A DNA stretch of 64,000 bases from Zeus faber (Eukaryota > Chordata > Actinopteri > Zeiformes > Zeidae): the NCBI GenBank assembly GCA_960531495.1, contig OY482865.1, positions 13,738,287 to 13,802,286 of the forward strand. Reading direction: 5' to 3'. Under the pieces are notes generated by a model. That model saw only the letters and a list, made by a program, of their open reading frames with translations. It was not told where the DNA came from and made no database searches. This document shows positions 27,301-41,100 of this stretch, one piece after another. Each line of letters opens with the position of its first letter. The first letter of the stretch is position 1. The translations under genes and the position numbers were made by a program.

Positions 27301-30300
27301 CGTAATTGCCTAGTTGAGGCTCAAAACAAAAGCTAAATAAATAAAATGTCAGCTGTTTGGAGGTACTTTAAGGTTAACAAAGAAGATTAGATCAATTATT
27401 TATTCATGGCCTGACAATATTCCAACATTGTGCCGACTGCGTATCTATCGCTGTCACAGCGGAGCTCCACTCATGATGAAAATGTTGAGTCTTTTGAGAC
27501 TTGGTTCCTGACCAGTCGCTCAGTAAAACAAGACGTTCGACTTGATTCAGTTGGTTTCATGCAGGGTGAGCGACGGAGGGCTTCCAGTGAACGAGAGTGA
27601 CAAGAGTCGGCCATCTGTTGTATTTTTTTGTAATGATTGCGATTTATTTGCAAAGAGACTTTCATTTGAAGTTTGAACTGGACATTTCCATGTTAGTTAT
27701 ATGTTGTGTTCTACTAAAACTCAGTGAGAGTTACAAGTTGAATTTTACTGAAACTTGGTGACAGTCCCATATTTTATTTTATTGAAACTCAGGGACAGTT
27801 TCATGCTCTGCTATTGTTCCATCGTGAATAATGAACAAGTGAATATATTCGTTAACTTTACGAGATAATGGATTTTCAGGGGTTTATCCTAATGAGATGA
27901 ATTTGTATACTGTATATATAGTTAGCTGTAGTATCTCACATACAATGTGATGAGCCTCATTACAAGACGGCTACGGGGTGAATAACTGTTGGAGTCATTT
28001 AGCTGCAGTAACTCAAACGCCACGGAGACTCCCTGTTACACTGTTGTGGTATTTTCCCAAGGTTGGCAGGTCTGGAATGATAGTCATTTTCAGCTTCTCT
28101 CTTTTTGATAAGGAGGAAATGTCGGCGCCTGCACCTCTGGTCAAAACAGAAAAAGTAGAAAAGGTATGTCTGTTTGTACGCGTAGGCATTCTTGCTCTCT
28201 GGCTGTGTCGCTTGTGGTCTTGGTTCAAGGTTCTTGCATGCCTTGGAATGCAAAGCTCTTTCAACTGCACTCAATACTCAAAGCATGAATGTGATGGACA
28301 AGTGAAACCAAAATTATTTTAATTATTTTAGTATAACGCTGGGAATGATATGAGCACTTGCCGTCATAATTCATAGGACCTCACCAATTACTAACATGTG
28401 GAAATTTCACCAGTGTAAAATCTGTTTAAGGCAAATTCAAATGTATGTGAATGAACACAATTAAACCACCAACCTCTTTTTCCAACCTGAAGAACGTTTA
28501 AAATATATATGAATATAAATAGAATCATGCATCAAGCATGAAATGCTTTTGTGTTGCCGTGAATTTGTCACGTCAGCATGTTCCGAGCATGATTTTTTTA
28601 AACGTTTGCCTGAATGCAAAGAAAATAAAGACCTGCCATTAGTGTCTAAACCCTTTCGGAACGATTTACTAAAAGTTGACACATTTTTGGAGGGTTGCTT
28701 TTAATACTTTCTTTCTTTCTTTAAAACAGGACCTCTCTAAATCCTGAGAGAATCTAACTGTAGGGTAATAAGCGATCAAAAGTGCACGCTGCTTGGGAAG
28801 CTTGTGTGTAAACTGTGAAGTTAATCGCTGGTGAGGAACTTGACGTTTCATGAGGCCGAAGTCCTTTTCACACGTTGATGATGTCACCAAAGCCACGCCC
28901 ACAGCAAGATTCATGTCTTGTGTCGGGGTTGTTTTTTTGTTCTGTTTGACTTTTTAATACGAGGAAAACAGAAAACACAACACTGTGTCAATGACAGAGA
29001 ACAGTATTTTCATGTCTACATTCGTGACATTCACTGTTTAAAGTGGAAATCCACAACATCGTCTGTGTTGAGTGGAGTGCTCCACAAGCCCCAGAATTCC
29101 GTCTGAAACGGCAACCTTTTTTAACATCGCTGTCCGTCGTCCTCGCTCTAAGACAGTCAAGTTCGTCTCTCGAAAGTGTGCCTTTTTCGAAGTGGATTGA
29201 GATGGACTTCACTGGACCTTACCGACCATAACGAGTGACACTGCTTTATCAAATTTCCTGTAGCTGCCTTTCACTTGCGCATAATTGATCTTTACATTCT
29301 TGTCCACCCCGCCACCAACAATGGGAACGGCATATAGAGGAGCACATGCATAATGCAAATACAAATACATTTAATGGCTGTTCTTATAAAGTTGCAGCTA
29401 AATATAAAGTATAAAACATGGGATTTTTTTTAAATAAAATAATCTTACAGATTACCTTTTTTCTGCATCTTATTTATTAAACAACTTAGACAACAACATT
29501 TTTGTGTAGAAAATTTGAGCGTTCCATTCGGTAAAATGAGAAACACTCGTAAACTTCTGATGAAAAGTTTGTATTGCATTTTCATTTGTTTAACATTCTA
29601 TCAAGAGGTCAAGTACTATTTATTAAAAGTGGAAAAGATAATGATTTTCATTTCCAGTTCATTTTAACTTCAAAGCAATGTCTCCTGTCATGATTATATA
29701 TGGTAATACATAAAGTGCTTTAACAAAAAAAAGTCGCCACAAAAACTCTTTTCACTGGTGAAATCATTTTTATCCTGTGTTTTTTATCTCTCTGTGCATG
29801 TGTGCATACTTAAGTAAAAATCTTTGAATAACCTATAAACACGTCCATGAGTCTTTCATTCAAACTTGTTCACGTTCTACCACATGATTGAATTGCAAAA
29901 ACGGTAACGAAGATGCTGATGATACTGTACCATCACACACGCACACAATGACATTTCTGGACGTAAGCATAACTGCTGAAAACATTCCTGGGACTTGACA
30001 GGTGCATCAATCCCATGTCAGGGTAAAGAAAAATGCGCCCTGGCCTGATTTCATGGTAAGTTTTGCCATTGTCAAGAGGAAAAATCAAAGAACCACTGAT
30101 CTATTTAACCAGCGGAAAAAGCAATGGATCTATTATAGAGCGACCATTTCAAATCGGCATCGCACTCGTATTTCAGGTTTACATGCCAGGCGTGCCAGGG
30201 GGGAGAAATCACAACAAGGAAGCTCAAGAAGTAAATACTCTCATTCTTTGACAATTCACCAGCATAAAGGACAATATTTCATGAACTATTAGAATGGGTG

Positions 30301-32053
30301 CAGGAGTGCAGGAAATAGTGGAAAGATTGGTGTTTCACTGCCATATACGCCCCTTTTTTTTTTTTCGATTGTAGACCTTTTCATCTGGAACTCGAGGTCA
30401 CACCGGCTGGAAAGTAAGTTTGCTATGCAATACATACCTGCCCCAAAATGGCGACGGTACAATTTTAAACATAATTGATGTCACTTATTGATGCAAAAAC
30501 TGTGTTTCCGGTCCTAGAAGAAGGCAAACCCCGATGTCCACAGCTCCTCCATCACTGGAAGACAAGAGTGGAGGGAGGGAGACCCATCCAGTGAGAGGGG
30601 AGGAGAAAGGGTGATGCAGACAGAGATGGAGGGTGGTGGAGAAGAAGTAGAGGAGTGGGAAATAGAAGAGGGGAAAGACAAGGGGCCGGCCGGCCACCAA
30701 GACGCAGGCCCTGATCCGGACTACGGCAAGGAAGAGGAGAGTGGGGATTATGACTGGGAGATGGAGGAGGACGTGGACCGAGAGAGGGAATCGGAAGAGG
30801 ACCTGGAGGCGGCGAGAGAGAGGGAGCGGCTTGAGATGGAGAGGGAAAGAATGGAGCTGGAGGAAGAGAGGGTGGCCGAGGTGGAGCGTGGGAGAGAAGA
30901 AGTGGAGAGTGGGGAACCGGAGAGCGAGAGTACGGAAAGGGAGAGGGGCAGAGAGGAATGGGAGAGACGGCGGCTGGAGGTGGAAAGGGAGAATCTGGGG
31001 AGGGAGGGAGGGGGAGCTTATGATGAAGAGACGGGAAGACCGTATCCATTTCCTCCAGGGTATTTCCTCCTGAAGGTGAGAGAAGTAATTAAAAAAAAAA
31101 AACAAGATCTAGCGGCAATTTAATTTTCCGTTGTTGTTCAGTTCTTGAAGTCATGTGCTGAGCGTTGTCAACATTTTGATACGGAACACAGCTGAGCATG
31201 TAGATGAGCTTTTGGGGTGATTCCCTTTCCTTTTTTTTTCTTAACTCGTACTAGGGTGCTCCGGGTGAGGACGGACAATCTGGACCAAAGGTGACTTACA
31301 GTTTTCCTATCCACTAAATGATAAGTTTAGGTCGTTTTCAACCCAGGCTTTCAAAATGGTGGTTTCCATCATTTATAAATGTTCATACAACAACCTTGCT
31401 GAACTCTTTACTACTGAGAAACGATTTTGCCATTGCTGCAGTATAGCGCACAACATTGCTCCAGCAGGTTGCCAGGTTGTTTTTAATCTTGTGGTTAATA
31501 TGATGAGTACAAAAATAGATATATAATCACCTTTATACGTGCTGAGAAATTGAAACCAAGAGGTTCCTGTCCACGCTTTCCAATGTAGCCCTGTTGACAG
31601 CATTAAAATGACGGCGCTAGAACGAGGATCTCAAAGTGCAATGTGCCATAAAGGAACTGTTCCCACCTCCTCGCACGGCGTCAACCAGTGACGTCAGAGC
31701 GGCACTCTCTTTTCCTGACTGTCAACCCACCAGCGATCTCTGACGGGCAGTCTTTCATGTCCCCCCAGCTCAGGTTGATACGGTCATTTATTATTCCCTG
31801 CGGTAGCCTGCAATGACAATAGGAAAATGAAAAGTATGCTCACTGCTGAGAAACTGCCTTTGAAATGGTGTATTTTAGAATATGCAACAGCGTGGTGAAG
31901 GTCTTCCATCTGACGAACTGATCTGCGCTCCGTTTATCTGTTCCCTGTAGGGAGAAATTGGTGAGAAGGGACAGAAGGTAAAGCTCGTATTCAACTTTGA
32001 CTATCCTGCTGAGACAAAACCTGGAAGTTTAATGAGAAATTTGCAACATTCAC

Positions 32054-32139
<86 letters not shown>

Positions 32140-35100
32140 CTAAGGGTGAGCCAGGCATCGGTCACCGGGGACCTGCAGGGCAAGCTGGACCTCCAGGCCA
32201 AAAGGTAGAATCCATATCAGTATTTTTAACTGCTAACTTTAGTATTAGTATTGTCAGTATTGTCAATGGTAAAGAGTCTATGGGTGACTTAACAGGCTCC
32301 TATTAAAGCAATTATCATCGACTGTGCTGTCTGTCACTCACATTAATTGACTTTGTTACTCATTTCAATTTTAATTCTAGGGACTTGATTGCCTCAATGA
32401 CTCACATATTTGTTTTAAATTGCATATTGAAGCATGTATTGATAACTTCTGGAAGGAGGCAATTATTTGAAAGTAATAGAAAAAGAATTATAATAAACGT
32501 ATCAGTAAAAAAAAGCTGAACAGTCTCCAAACATTCTGTTTTTCCGCCTGGTTCTTATTGTCGCTCTCTCTCTGTCTCTGTCTCTCTCTCTCTCTCTCTC
32601 CCCAGGGTGAGCCAGGCGAGTCCGGACCTCCTGGTGCTCAAGGTATTCAGGGTATCCGTGGTAACCCAGGCATCCAAGGCTCTCCGGGTTTGAGGGGCCA
32701 CTCTGGTGATCCAGGGGAACCAGGCAGAGAGGTGAGATGGGTGAACATCCAGTAAAACAAAACCGTAAGCTCTGCCAATGAACTGCACAGGCAATACGAT
32801 GGAGAAGCACGAGGTAAAGACATCCCATTGATTAGCAGAAACCTATTTAGACCCGGCACAGAAGGTGGTTAAAGCTGATTTAAAGGGTGGTACTAGCCAA
32901 CAGTTTATCGCTCATTCATTTCACAGAGCACCGAATCAACAATCAATCCTGAGGTATTCAAGTTTTTCAATAAAAAGTTTTTATTTTACAGTTTTAAAAT
33001 AAAATAATTAAATTTCTTATTTTCAAAGTTAATTAGAATTATTAATGGAGAAGATGTTGAAAAAATTATTGATACAGAGGGGCAATGCCCCCAAATGCCC
33101 AAAAAGGAAGCACTAGTCATAAACACACATTAAGGATCGGAAGTCTGAATCCAGCTTGAGTCATTTACTTCCCTCAGAGCTCTGCATATTGTAAAAGCTT
33201 CTCGAATGTTGATACAGTGGTACCTCGACTTACGACTATAATTCCTTCTATAAGAACGGTCGTATGTTAAAACAGTCGTATGTCGAAGCAATTTTTCCCA
33301 TATACACCACACTCATATTTTTCTATGATTTCCTTCTTAGTTTCAATGGGAATCATTGCCCTTTTCTTTTTCCCATCATCCTTCTTCTTAGGACTCATCA
33401 TGAAGGGTGAAAATAAACAAAATACACAGCACAAACACAGTAAATTTAAAAAAATATCGATAAGCCACGAACTACGTGCACACACGATGTAGGTCGCCCG
33501 CTGACTGACTGCTGACTGACTGCTGACAGGCCACCGACGCGCCAACTGCAAATTTCCACGGTTGTATCGTGGAGCAGTCAGTCCCAAGTTGATACTAATT
33601 TTCGCGACTATTGGTACTCGTATCTTGGATTAGTCGTAAGTAGATGCAGTCGTAAGTCGAGGTACCCCTGTACTAGTTTTAACTTGGTGTTTTTAGAGCC
33701 CGCATTTCACAAACAGGGTCTTCCATCGTACTACTTTCTCAGGAAATAGTTGGTATCCAAAGCAATCTAGTCAACCTTGAGACCTTAGAATAAGGAGCTC
33801 CAAGTATGACAAGTATGAGTAAGTATGACTCCAAATGGGGTGTCCGGATGTCCTCTGAAATAAAAACACAGAACACTTACTTGTAACAAAAAGTATACTT
33901 AAGAAAAAGAAAAAAAAATCCAAAATAATTATATTCAGATTTTGTAATCAATCCGTCTGCACAATCCAAACAATTTTTAAATGGATAAAAAGTGGGGCAC
34001 GACCACATTTAAGTGAAACAGTCCTCAGAGTAGAGAAAGTAAATAGTGTTTTATGCAGCACGAATCATAACAATGCAGCCTAAAACAAGAGAACACCAAA
34101 GGCGTTCAATGGGGTCAGGGTCTGGGCACCGGGCGGCCAGTCAAGTTCTTCCACACAGTCAGAGTCAGTAAACCATTTCTTTAGAGACCTGCTTTGTGCA
34201 CAGGGGAGAAAAGCCCCCCCCCCCCACCCAAACTGTTGCCTCTCAGAGTAGGAAGCGTTCTCTAGCAGGTCATTGTATGCTGTAGCAATAACATTTCTCT
34301 TCACTGGAATTAAGGGACTGACCCAAACCAGGAAAAACAGCCTCGGACCTTTATTCCTCCACCACCAAACTTTACAGATGGCACTATGCATTCAGGAAGG
34401 TAGCGTCTGCCAAACCCAGATGCGTCCATCAGACTGCCAGATGGTGAAGCGTTCATCATCACTCCGGAGAACTTGTTTCCAATGGCGACGTGCTTTACAC
34501 CACTCCAGCCGACGCTTGCAATGCCGCACGGTGATCTTTGGCTTGTGTGCAGCTGTTTGGCCGTGGAACTGTTGTTCATTAAGCTCATGACTAATAGTTC
34601 TTGTGCTGACGTTGCTTGCAGAGGCAGTTTGGAACTCGATAGTGCAATCGAGGACCGACAGTTTTTAATACACCCCAACACTCGGCGGTTGAGCTGTTGT
34701 TGCTCCTAGCCATTTCCACTTCACAATTACAGTACTTTAGGTTGACCGGGGCAGGTCTAACAGGGCAGAAATTTTACAAACTAATTTGTTGGAAGGTTGG
34801 CATCCTATGACAATGCCACGTTGAGAGTCACTGAGCTCTTCAGTACGACACATTCTACTGCATATGTGATGGCATGGCTGTATACCTGATTCTATGCACC
34901 TGTTAGTAATGGGTGTGGCTGAATTAGCCAAACATGTTAATTAGAATGGATGTCCACATACTTGAGGCTGTGGATCCTATCTATTATTGCAACACTCCCA
35001 AATACAAACTGACGTCTCCATGAAATGGAGACGGCCTATTAGAAAGAAATTTTTTATTTTTATTTTTTCCTAGGACATATTGTGTGCTATCACCGGGTGC

Positions 35101-38100
35101 GTTGCATTACATTTCACTGCATATCTGTATGAAAGTATGCATATGTATGTGACAAATAAAAATCTTGAATCTTGAATCTTGAATCTTGAATCATGGTTAG
35201 ACGATGGCCGATTCTCCACCTTTTGTTTTCCATGCAGGGAGACAGGGGTAGACGAGGGAAGAATGGATCCCCAGGTACTCCAGCAGTGAAAGGACCACCG
35301 GGTCCACCGGTAAGAAAACAAAGACACTAGGAGTCACATCTGTGTCACTGCCTCTGCTTAGAATGTAAAAAATGATTTTCTTTGTCGCAAAGGGGTCTGC
35401 TGGTGAGCCTGGAGTGAAAGGTGAAAAGGTAACCGTGGCATCTACTGCTGATCTATCTTTTATTCATCCATTTAGTATTTCAGTTATTTTTGTAAAATAT
35501 ATTTTTTGGATTCAGGGTGACAGTATTCCAGGTGACCCAGGGCCAAGAGGAGTAGCCGGTATCCCAGGAAAAAGGGTGATTTAGACTTTTTGGCAATTTC
35601 CCCCCTTGGCAGAACACTGTCTCAAAGATTTGATTATGATCATCCAATTGAATGAATCATATAAAATCTGCAACAAAATCTGTGATTCTTTCATTTTCTA
35701 CAACAAATTGCCTCACAGCTCGCTTGGTCTACAGCTTGCGCCATGACCAAGTTTCTAGTTCACTGAGAGTATAATGTTCTGGCGAGAGGGACTAGAAAAT
35801 CTTTGGCTGCATTATTTTTTTTTTATTGTCGTATCCATCCATCCATTTATTATTTTATCATTTAATATTTTTCACCTGGTTGACACAACACTTATATAAC
35901 CATAAATGTTACTTTTTTTTGATAAGAGTATGATGTTTGCCTTTATTTATTCCAAGGTTGATAAATTATGTTTTGTGAGTTGTAATGCACTTGTCATTAA
36001 ATCCAAAACTCTCCCTCAAAGTAAAACTCTTCTTCACAGGGAGAAAGGGGCCTTGTAGGAGTTAAAGGAGCTCCTGGGAATCTGGTGGGTATATAGATGC
36101 AAACTAATAATCTCTTCAGAGACTATTTCAGTTCAGAGTGGGGGGGAAAAAAAACAAACATTTTTATTTTGCCAGGGTCCAAAAGGCTTACCAGGCAGCA
36201 AAGGTGAAACGGTAAGAAGGCCCCCACACACATTTCATATGCATGCTAAATTACAGTTCTTCACGTGGAAAGTGATAGTGCAATTGAACGTGGCTTTGAC
36301 AGTCTTCTATTTACTACTATCTCTCTACAATTTTCTATTCGGTCTGAAATGTCAGCCGGTCATACTGACGTGTGTGATGTCAGTCCTCTGTTGAATTGCT
36401 TTCAGCTTCTGTCCTCTCCCTCCGATTGAAGTGTCGCAACTCAGGCTGACCTGAAGCGAGCTTGTGTACATTTTTCGATATGGCAGCATCCAAAAGTGAC
36501 ATCATCACCTTTTCAATTTTTTAGGGGGACCGTGGATTACCTGGCGTCAGAGGGGAAAGAGTATGAACATTTTGTTACAGACATATATTGGGTTATTGAA
36601 GTCATTTTATTAATTCAAATTCAGTCATTTTATTTATTCATGTTGTGTTTATATACTGTCTATGCTATAACAAATAAATATTTAGTTATTTTTGTGTGAT
36701 ATCTGATTTTTCTACAGGGAAGTGTGCTCCAAATCACTGGGCCACGCGGATACAGGGGCGCTAAGGGGGAATGGGTAAGATCTGCTCGAGGCCAAACATC
36801 GGTCACAGTACGGGGATTCCAGACAGTTGGTGTTTCTCAGTGGTTTGCATTAATACCCGAATTTAGTACTTAGTATTAGTAATAGGTAGGGCTGGAGAAA
36901 TTGTACAAAATAACAAAATAAATAAGGAATGTTAATCGCCCCACGTGGCTTTGCACTACGGTTCTTCATAAAATTGATTAATTAATCGGTTAATAGTGTA
37001 GGATATTTGTTTACTTTCAGGGAATAAGAGGCCCACCGGGTTTTGATGGAGACAAAGGAGAGAAGGGAGAGGATGGCCCCCCTGGAGTAAAGGTACTAAT
37101 CCCACACAATTAATTATTTTAAAATCCACAAAGAGAGGGGAGTACTTTGCTCAAGGCAATTAAACTTTCTCCTGACACACTGTGTAGCACCATTACACAT
37201 GAAGTACACTCAGTGTCAGAAGCAGGGCAAGTGAGAAACTTTGGACAATTTGGCGTGTATCTTCACTCTTCACTCACGCCTGCTTTGTTTTTAAAGGCAA
37301 ACTGTTTAGCATTTTCCCTGTTGCTTTGGTCTGTTTATTTCAGTTTACTTCATCCTTTGATCCCACCCCTTGGGTGGAGGCAGACAAGGGTTTTTGTTCT
37401 ATCAACACAGGCAACCGGCTCCAGATAGTTAAGATTAAAAAAGCTGTGCTAATCTACTACAAAACAACTGCAAAGTGCTGCTCACTATGCCTGTAAATGA
37501 GATGTGCCAATTCTGTATTAATGTTCTATCTCAAACTTAAAGTAATTAGGGAGTTTCTTCCCGTAAGCCATAAGGACTGTCAATGCTGAACTCACCAGGG
37601 GCCCTCACTGAGACACACACATAGGCCCCGTTGCCTTACTTTACTGTATGTTGCATACTGTACTGCGTTCTGTGTTGTTACTGTATTGCTGCGCCATACT
37701 GTTGTAAAACTGTACTAAATATCTTAACACACACTACCTCTCTTTATTCACAAGCCACTTTACTGCACATATCTGTATTTACATAATAGTCTATTCCTGT
37801 TATTTCTATTTTGTATTCCCACTCAGTATATTACCTTTTTACTCTTATTTTATTCTATTTACTGATTTCTAAAAAGTAATTCAGCTAGTAAATTTGTTTC
37901 AGTTAGTTCAGTAAGTTAGTTAATTACTTTTGTCTTAGTACTTATTGTGCATAATCTCCAGGTGCGTTGCAATGACATTTCACTTCATATATATGTATGC
38001 TTGTATGTACGTATATGTATGTGATTAATAAACATCTTGAACTGCAAATGTCTAACACAAAGGGCCTGCAAGGAGATGCAGGAACTAAGGGTGCCGTGGG

Positions 38101-41100
38101 ACCCTTTGGAGCCCGAGGATTAGTAGGCCATAAGGTCAGAGTGGCTTCAGATTCATGTACTTATTTAGCAGTCAAACATTTTGATTCCTTGACCTTTCTT
38201 ATTTTCTTACAGGGAGATTTCGGGGAGCCCGGAACCAACGGAGAGAAGGTGGAGCATTGCCACCTCCCTACATCACACACACAGTCAAAATTATGTATTT
38301 GTAACTGTCCTATATGATTGGCCCTCAATCACAAAACTTCTTGGGAAAAGTACAATGACCCTGAATCCTGCGATTATTTTTGTGTGCCCCAAGTGAACCA
38401 GACAATACACAGATCAGCCACAACATTAAAACCACCACTAATAACCAATATTATCGTGTAGATCCCCCTTGTGCCGCCAACACTGCTCTGACCCATCGAG
38501 GCATGGACTCCACAAGACCTCTGAAGGTGTCCTGTGGTATCTGGCACCAAGACATTAGTAGCAGATCCTTTAAGCCCTGGAAGTTGTGAGGTGGGGCACC
38601 ATGGATCGGGCTTGTTGTTTCAGCACATCCCACAGATACTCGATCGGATTCTTAACCCGGCCATCCACATGATGTAAAAGAAAACGTTATTCATAAGACC
38701 AGGCCACCTTCTTCCATTGCTCCATGGCCCAGTTCTGATGCTCACGTGCTCATTGTAGGCGCTTTCGGTGTTGGACAGGGGTCAACACGGTCACTCTGAC
38801 CGGTCTGTGGCTACGCAGCCCCATACGCAGCAAGCTGTGATGCACTGTGTGTTCTGACACCTTTTTAATATCATTCACATCAATCATTGACAGTTTTAAC
38901 CTTTTCAGCAATTTGTGCTACTGTAGCTCTTCTGTGGAATTGGGCTAGACTTGGCTCCCCACGTGCATCAATGAGCCCATGGGCACGGAGAAAGTCATCT
39001 ACACATTACAATTACAAGAACTGACTTCACTTGCTGCGTATTATATCCCACCCCCACAGGTGCCATTGGAAAGAGATGATCAATGTTATTTACTTCACCT
39101 GTCATTGGTTTTAATGTTGTGGCTGATCAGTGTAAATGCCAATGTCTCCTAAACTGGACACACTAGGCTGTTCATGTTGATTTGCATAAATAGGGTTAGG
39201 GTTACAGTTTTTGATCTTACCAAAGAAAAATACAGATAAGAAAAAAAATTAATGCATGCCTTTGTTCGTGGAACATTTTCTTGTATACTTTACAATCAAA
39301 TCTGACAATGAGGCCGTTTGTTCTATATGTGGCCTGTTGTTTCCAGGGTCGCAATGGGGATCATGGACTGGATGGAGCTAAGGGGGACAAAGGGGACACA
39401 GGTTTGCAAGGCAAGAGAGGAGATCAGGTATAGTGGAAGATAAGGTTCTAATTATTCCACAATTTTTTTGAAGCTCAAGAAAAGCTATTTTGTTTTGTTG
39501 TTCTGTAACAGGGTGATGCAGGGGAAGCTGGTTTGCCTGGAGAAAAAGGAGAGAAGGGAGAAAAGGTGAAACATTGACTTTAGTAACTATTACCATCATA
39601 GCAGTCATCCATTTTGTACAGGAGGTTGATTAAGAACTTGTTGGAGAGACCTGTAACATTTCATCTATTACTTTTGTATTTTGTCTTACCTGGTTCACTG
39701 GTTTGCAGGGTTTTCGTGGTTTACCGGGGCGCATGGGGAGCCCAGGACTGAATGGGGAAAAGGTAATCTGTTTCTTTGGGTTATATATGTCAAAGGTTGT
39801 GGGAGTCATTATCTGTGATGACGTGCATCAGCATACTCAGACTCCCAAATTGTCTCGTAAACATATACTTATTTTACTTAATTTCCAACTCCAAGTTCTT
39901 ACTATGCCATAAGCGGTCTCCAGACAGCTCAACTGAATAAAGCTTCCCTTATAACCAATCAAGACTTAACTTGGCCTTGACAAGATGTAATTGGACCACG
40001 AGGGCATCCATCATCAAGCCCGCCCCCCAGTCCATACATTATATTGGGTTTCCGCCTGTCACGCTTCCTCTTTGCCTATTCAGCTCTCCGCTGCCTGAAG
40101 CAAGCAAGCCCTTTCACATAAAAAATATGTCTTCTGTAGACTTAAATGCGTGTTCAGGATGTGGTTCTCACATGATCCATAGGCATACTCACCACAGTGT
40201 GTGTCTACTGCTTGGGCCAGGGACACGCTGAAGCAGCTCTCTCCGACCCGTCCTTTTGCATTGACTGCACGAGGCGGCCGCTCGGGATTATCTGCAATCA
40301 GTCTGACATATTCGGCCCCCTCCCCAGTTACCCTTGTACTGCCAAGGGGTCTATGAGTGTCTTAACTGAGGACAAAGATGAGAAAGAAGCTCTCCTACCC
40401 TCGGGCATTGTTTTAAGGACACCCCCTGCCTCTCTTGATCTCCCTATGCGTCCTCGCCAGGTAGATCAATAGGGGGTGACTGCCCACCAGCCCATCAGGG
40501 AGGGGGAAGAGAAGAGCCAGGTGAGGAGACGGATGGGTAGCAAATAAGCCATGGGCCTTTCAAGAGGAGCTGTTGCCGCAACTGGAACGAGCTGTGGCGA
40601 AGCCGGGGATCCCATGGGCAGACCCCAAGACCCCTGCTTTCTCCATGCTAGCCGGGGAATACTCCATGGAAGCTGTGGACGGGCCACCCCCTGTACGCCC
40701 CCTCTCCATGTTGGAGGACCTGAGGAGAGATGCAAGATTGTCCTAGGGTGCTCTACAGAAGACTCACTCCCTTATCCAGGCATTTATCCGGTGATCGACC
40801 CTGGACTCCAAACCCCTCTCTTATGGAGAGAGAGGGGTGGAGAGATAGGAGAATCCTCAGCTCCCAGCAAAGGCATGCAGGCTGACAGCTACACTAGCTG
40901 AGCTGCAACATTGTTAAATAATGTCTGCCTACTGCAAGCTTACCAGGCCAGGCTCCTACGTGAGCTGGAAGGGAATTCTACCACCGAGATCTGCGTGGAG
41001 TTAGGTAATGCCACAGACTTCTGCCTCACAATGGCAAAGGGAACAGCACAGAACGCAGGAAGAGTGTTGGGGTTTTCTGTGGTGACACAGCACCACCTAT

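Noticed and set aside
28731-28748. DLSKS after ttaaaacag
   Set aside because: Stop codon after five codons and no donor.
30485-31105. 206- and 165-codon minus-strand frames over the acidic exon
   Set aside because: Low-complexity Pro/Ser/Leu mirror of the purine-rich + strand exon; no splice support.
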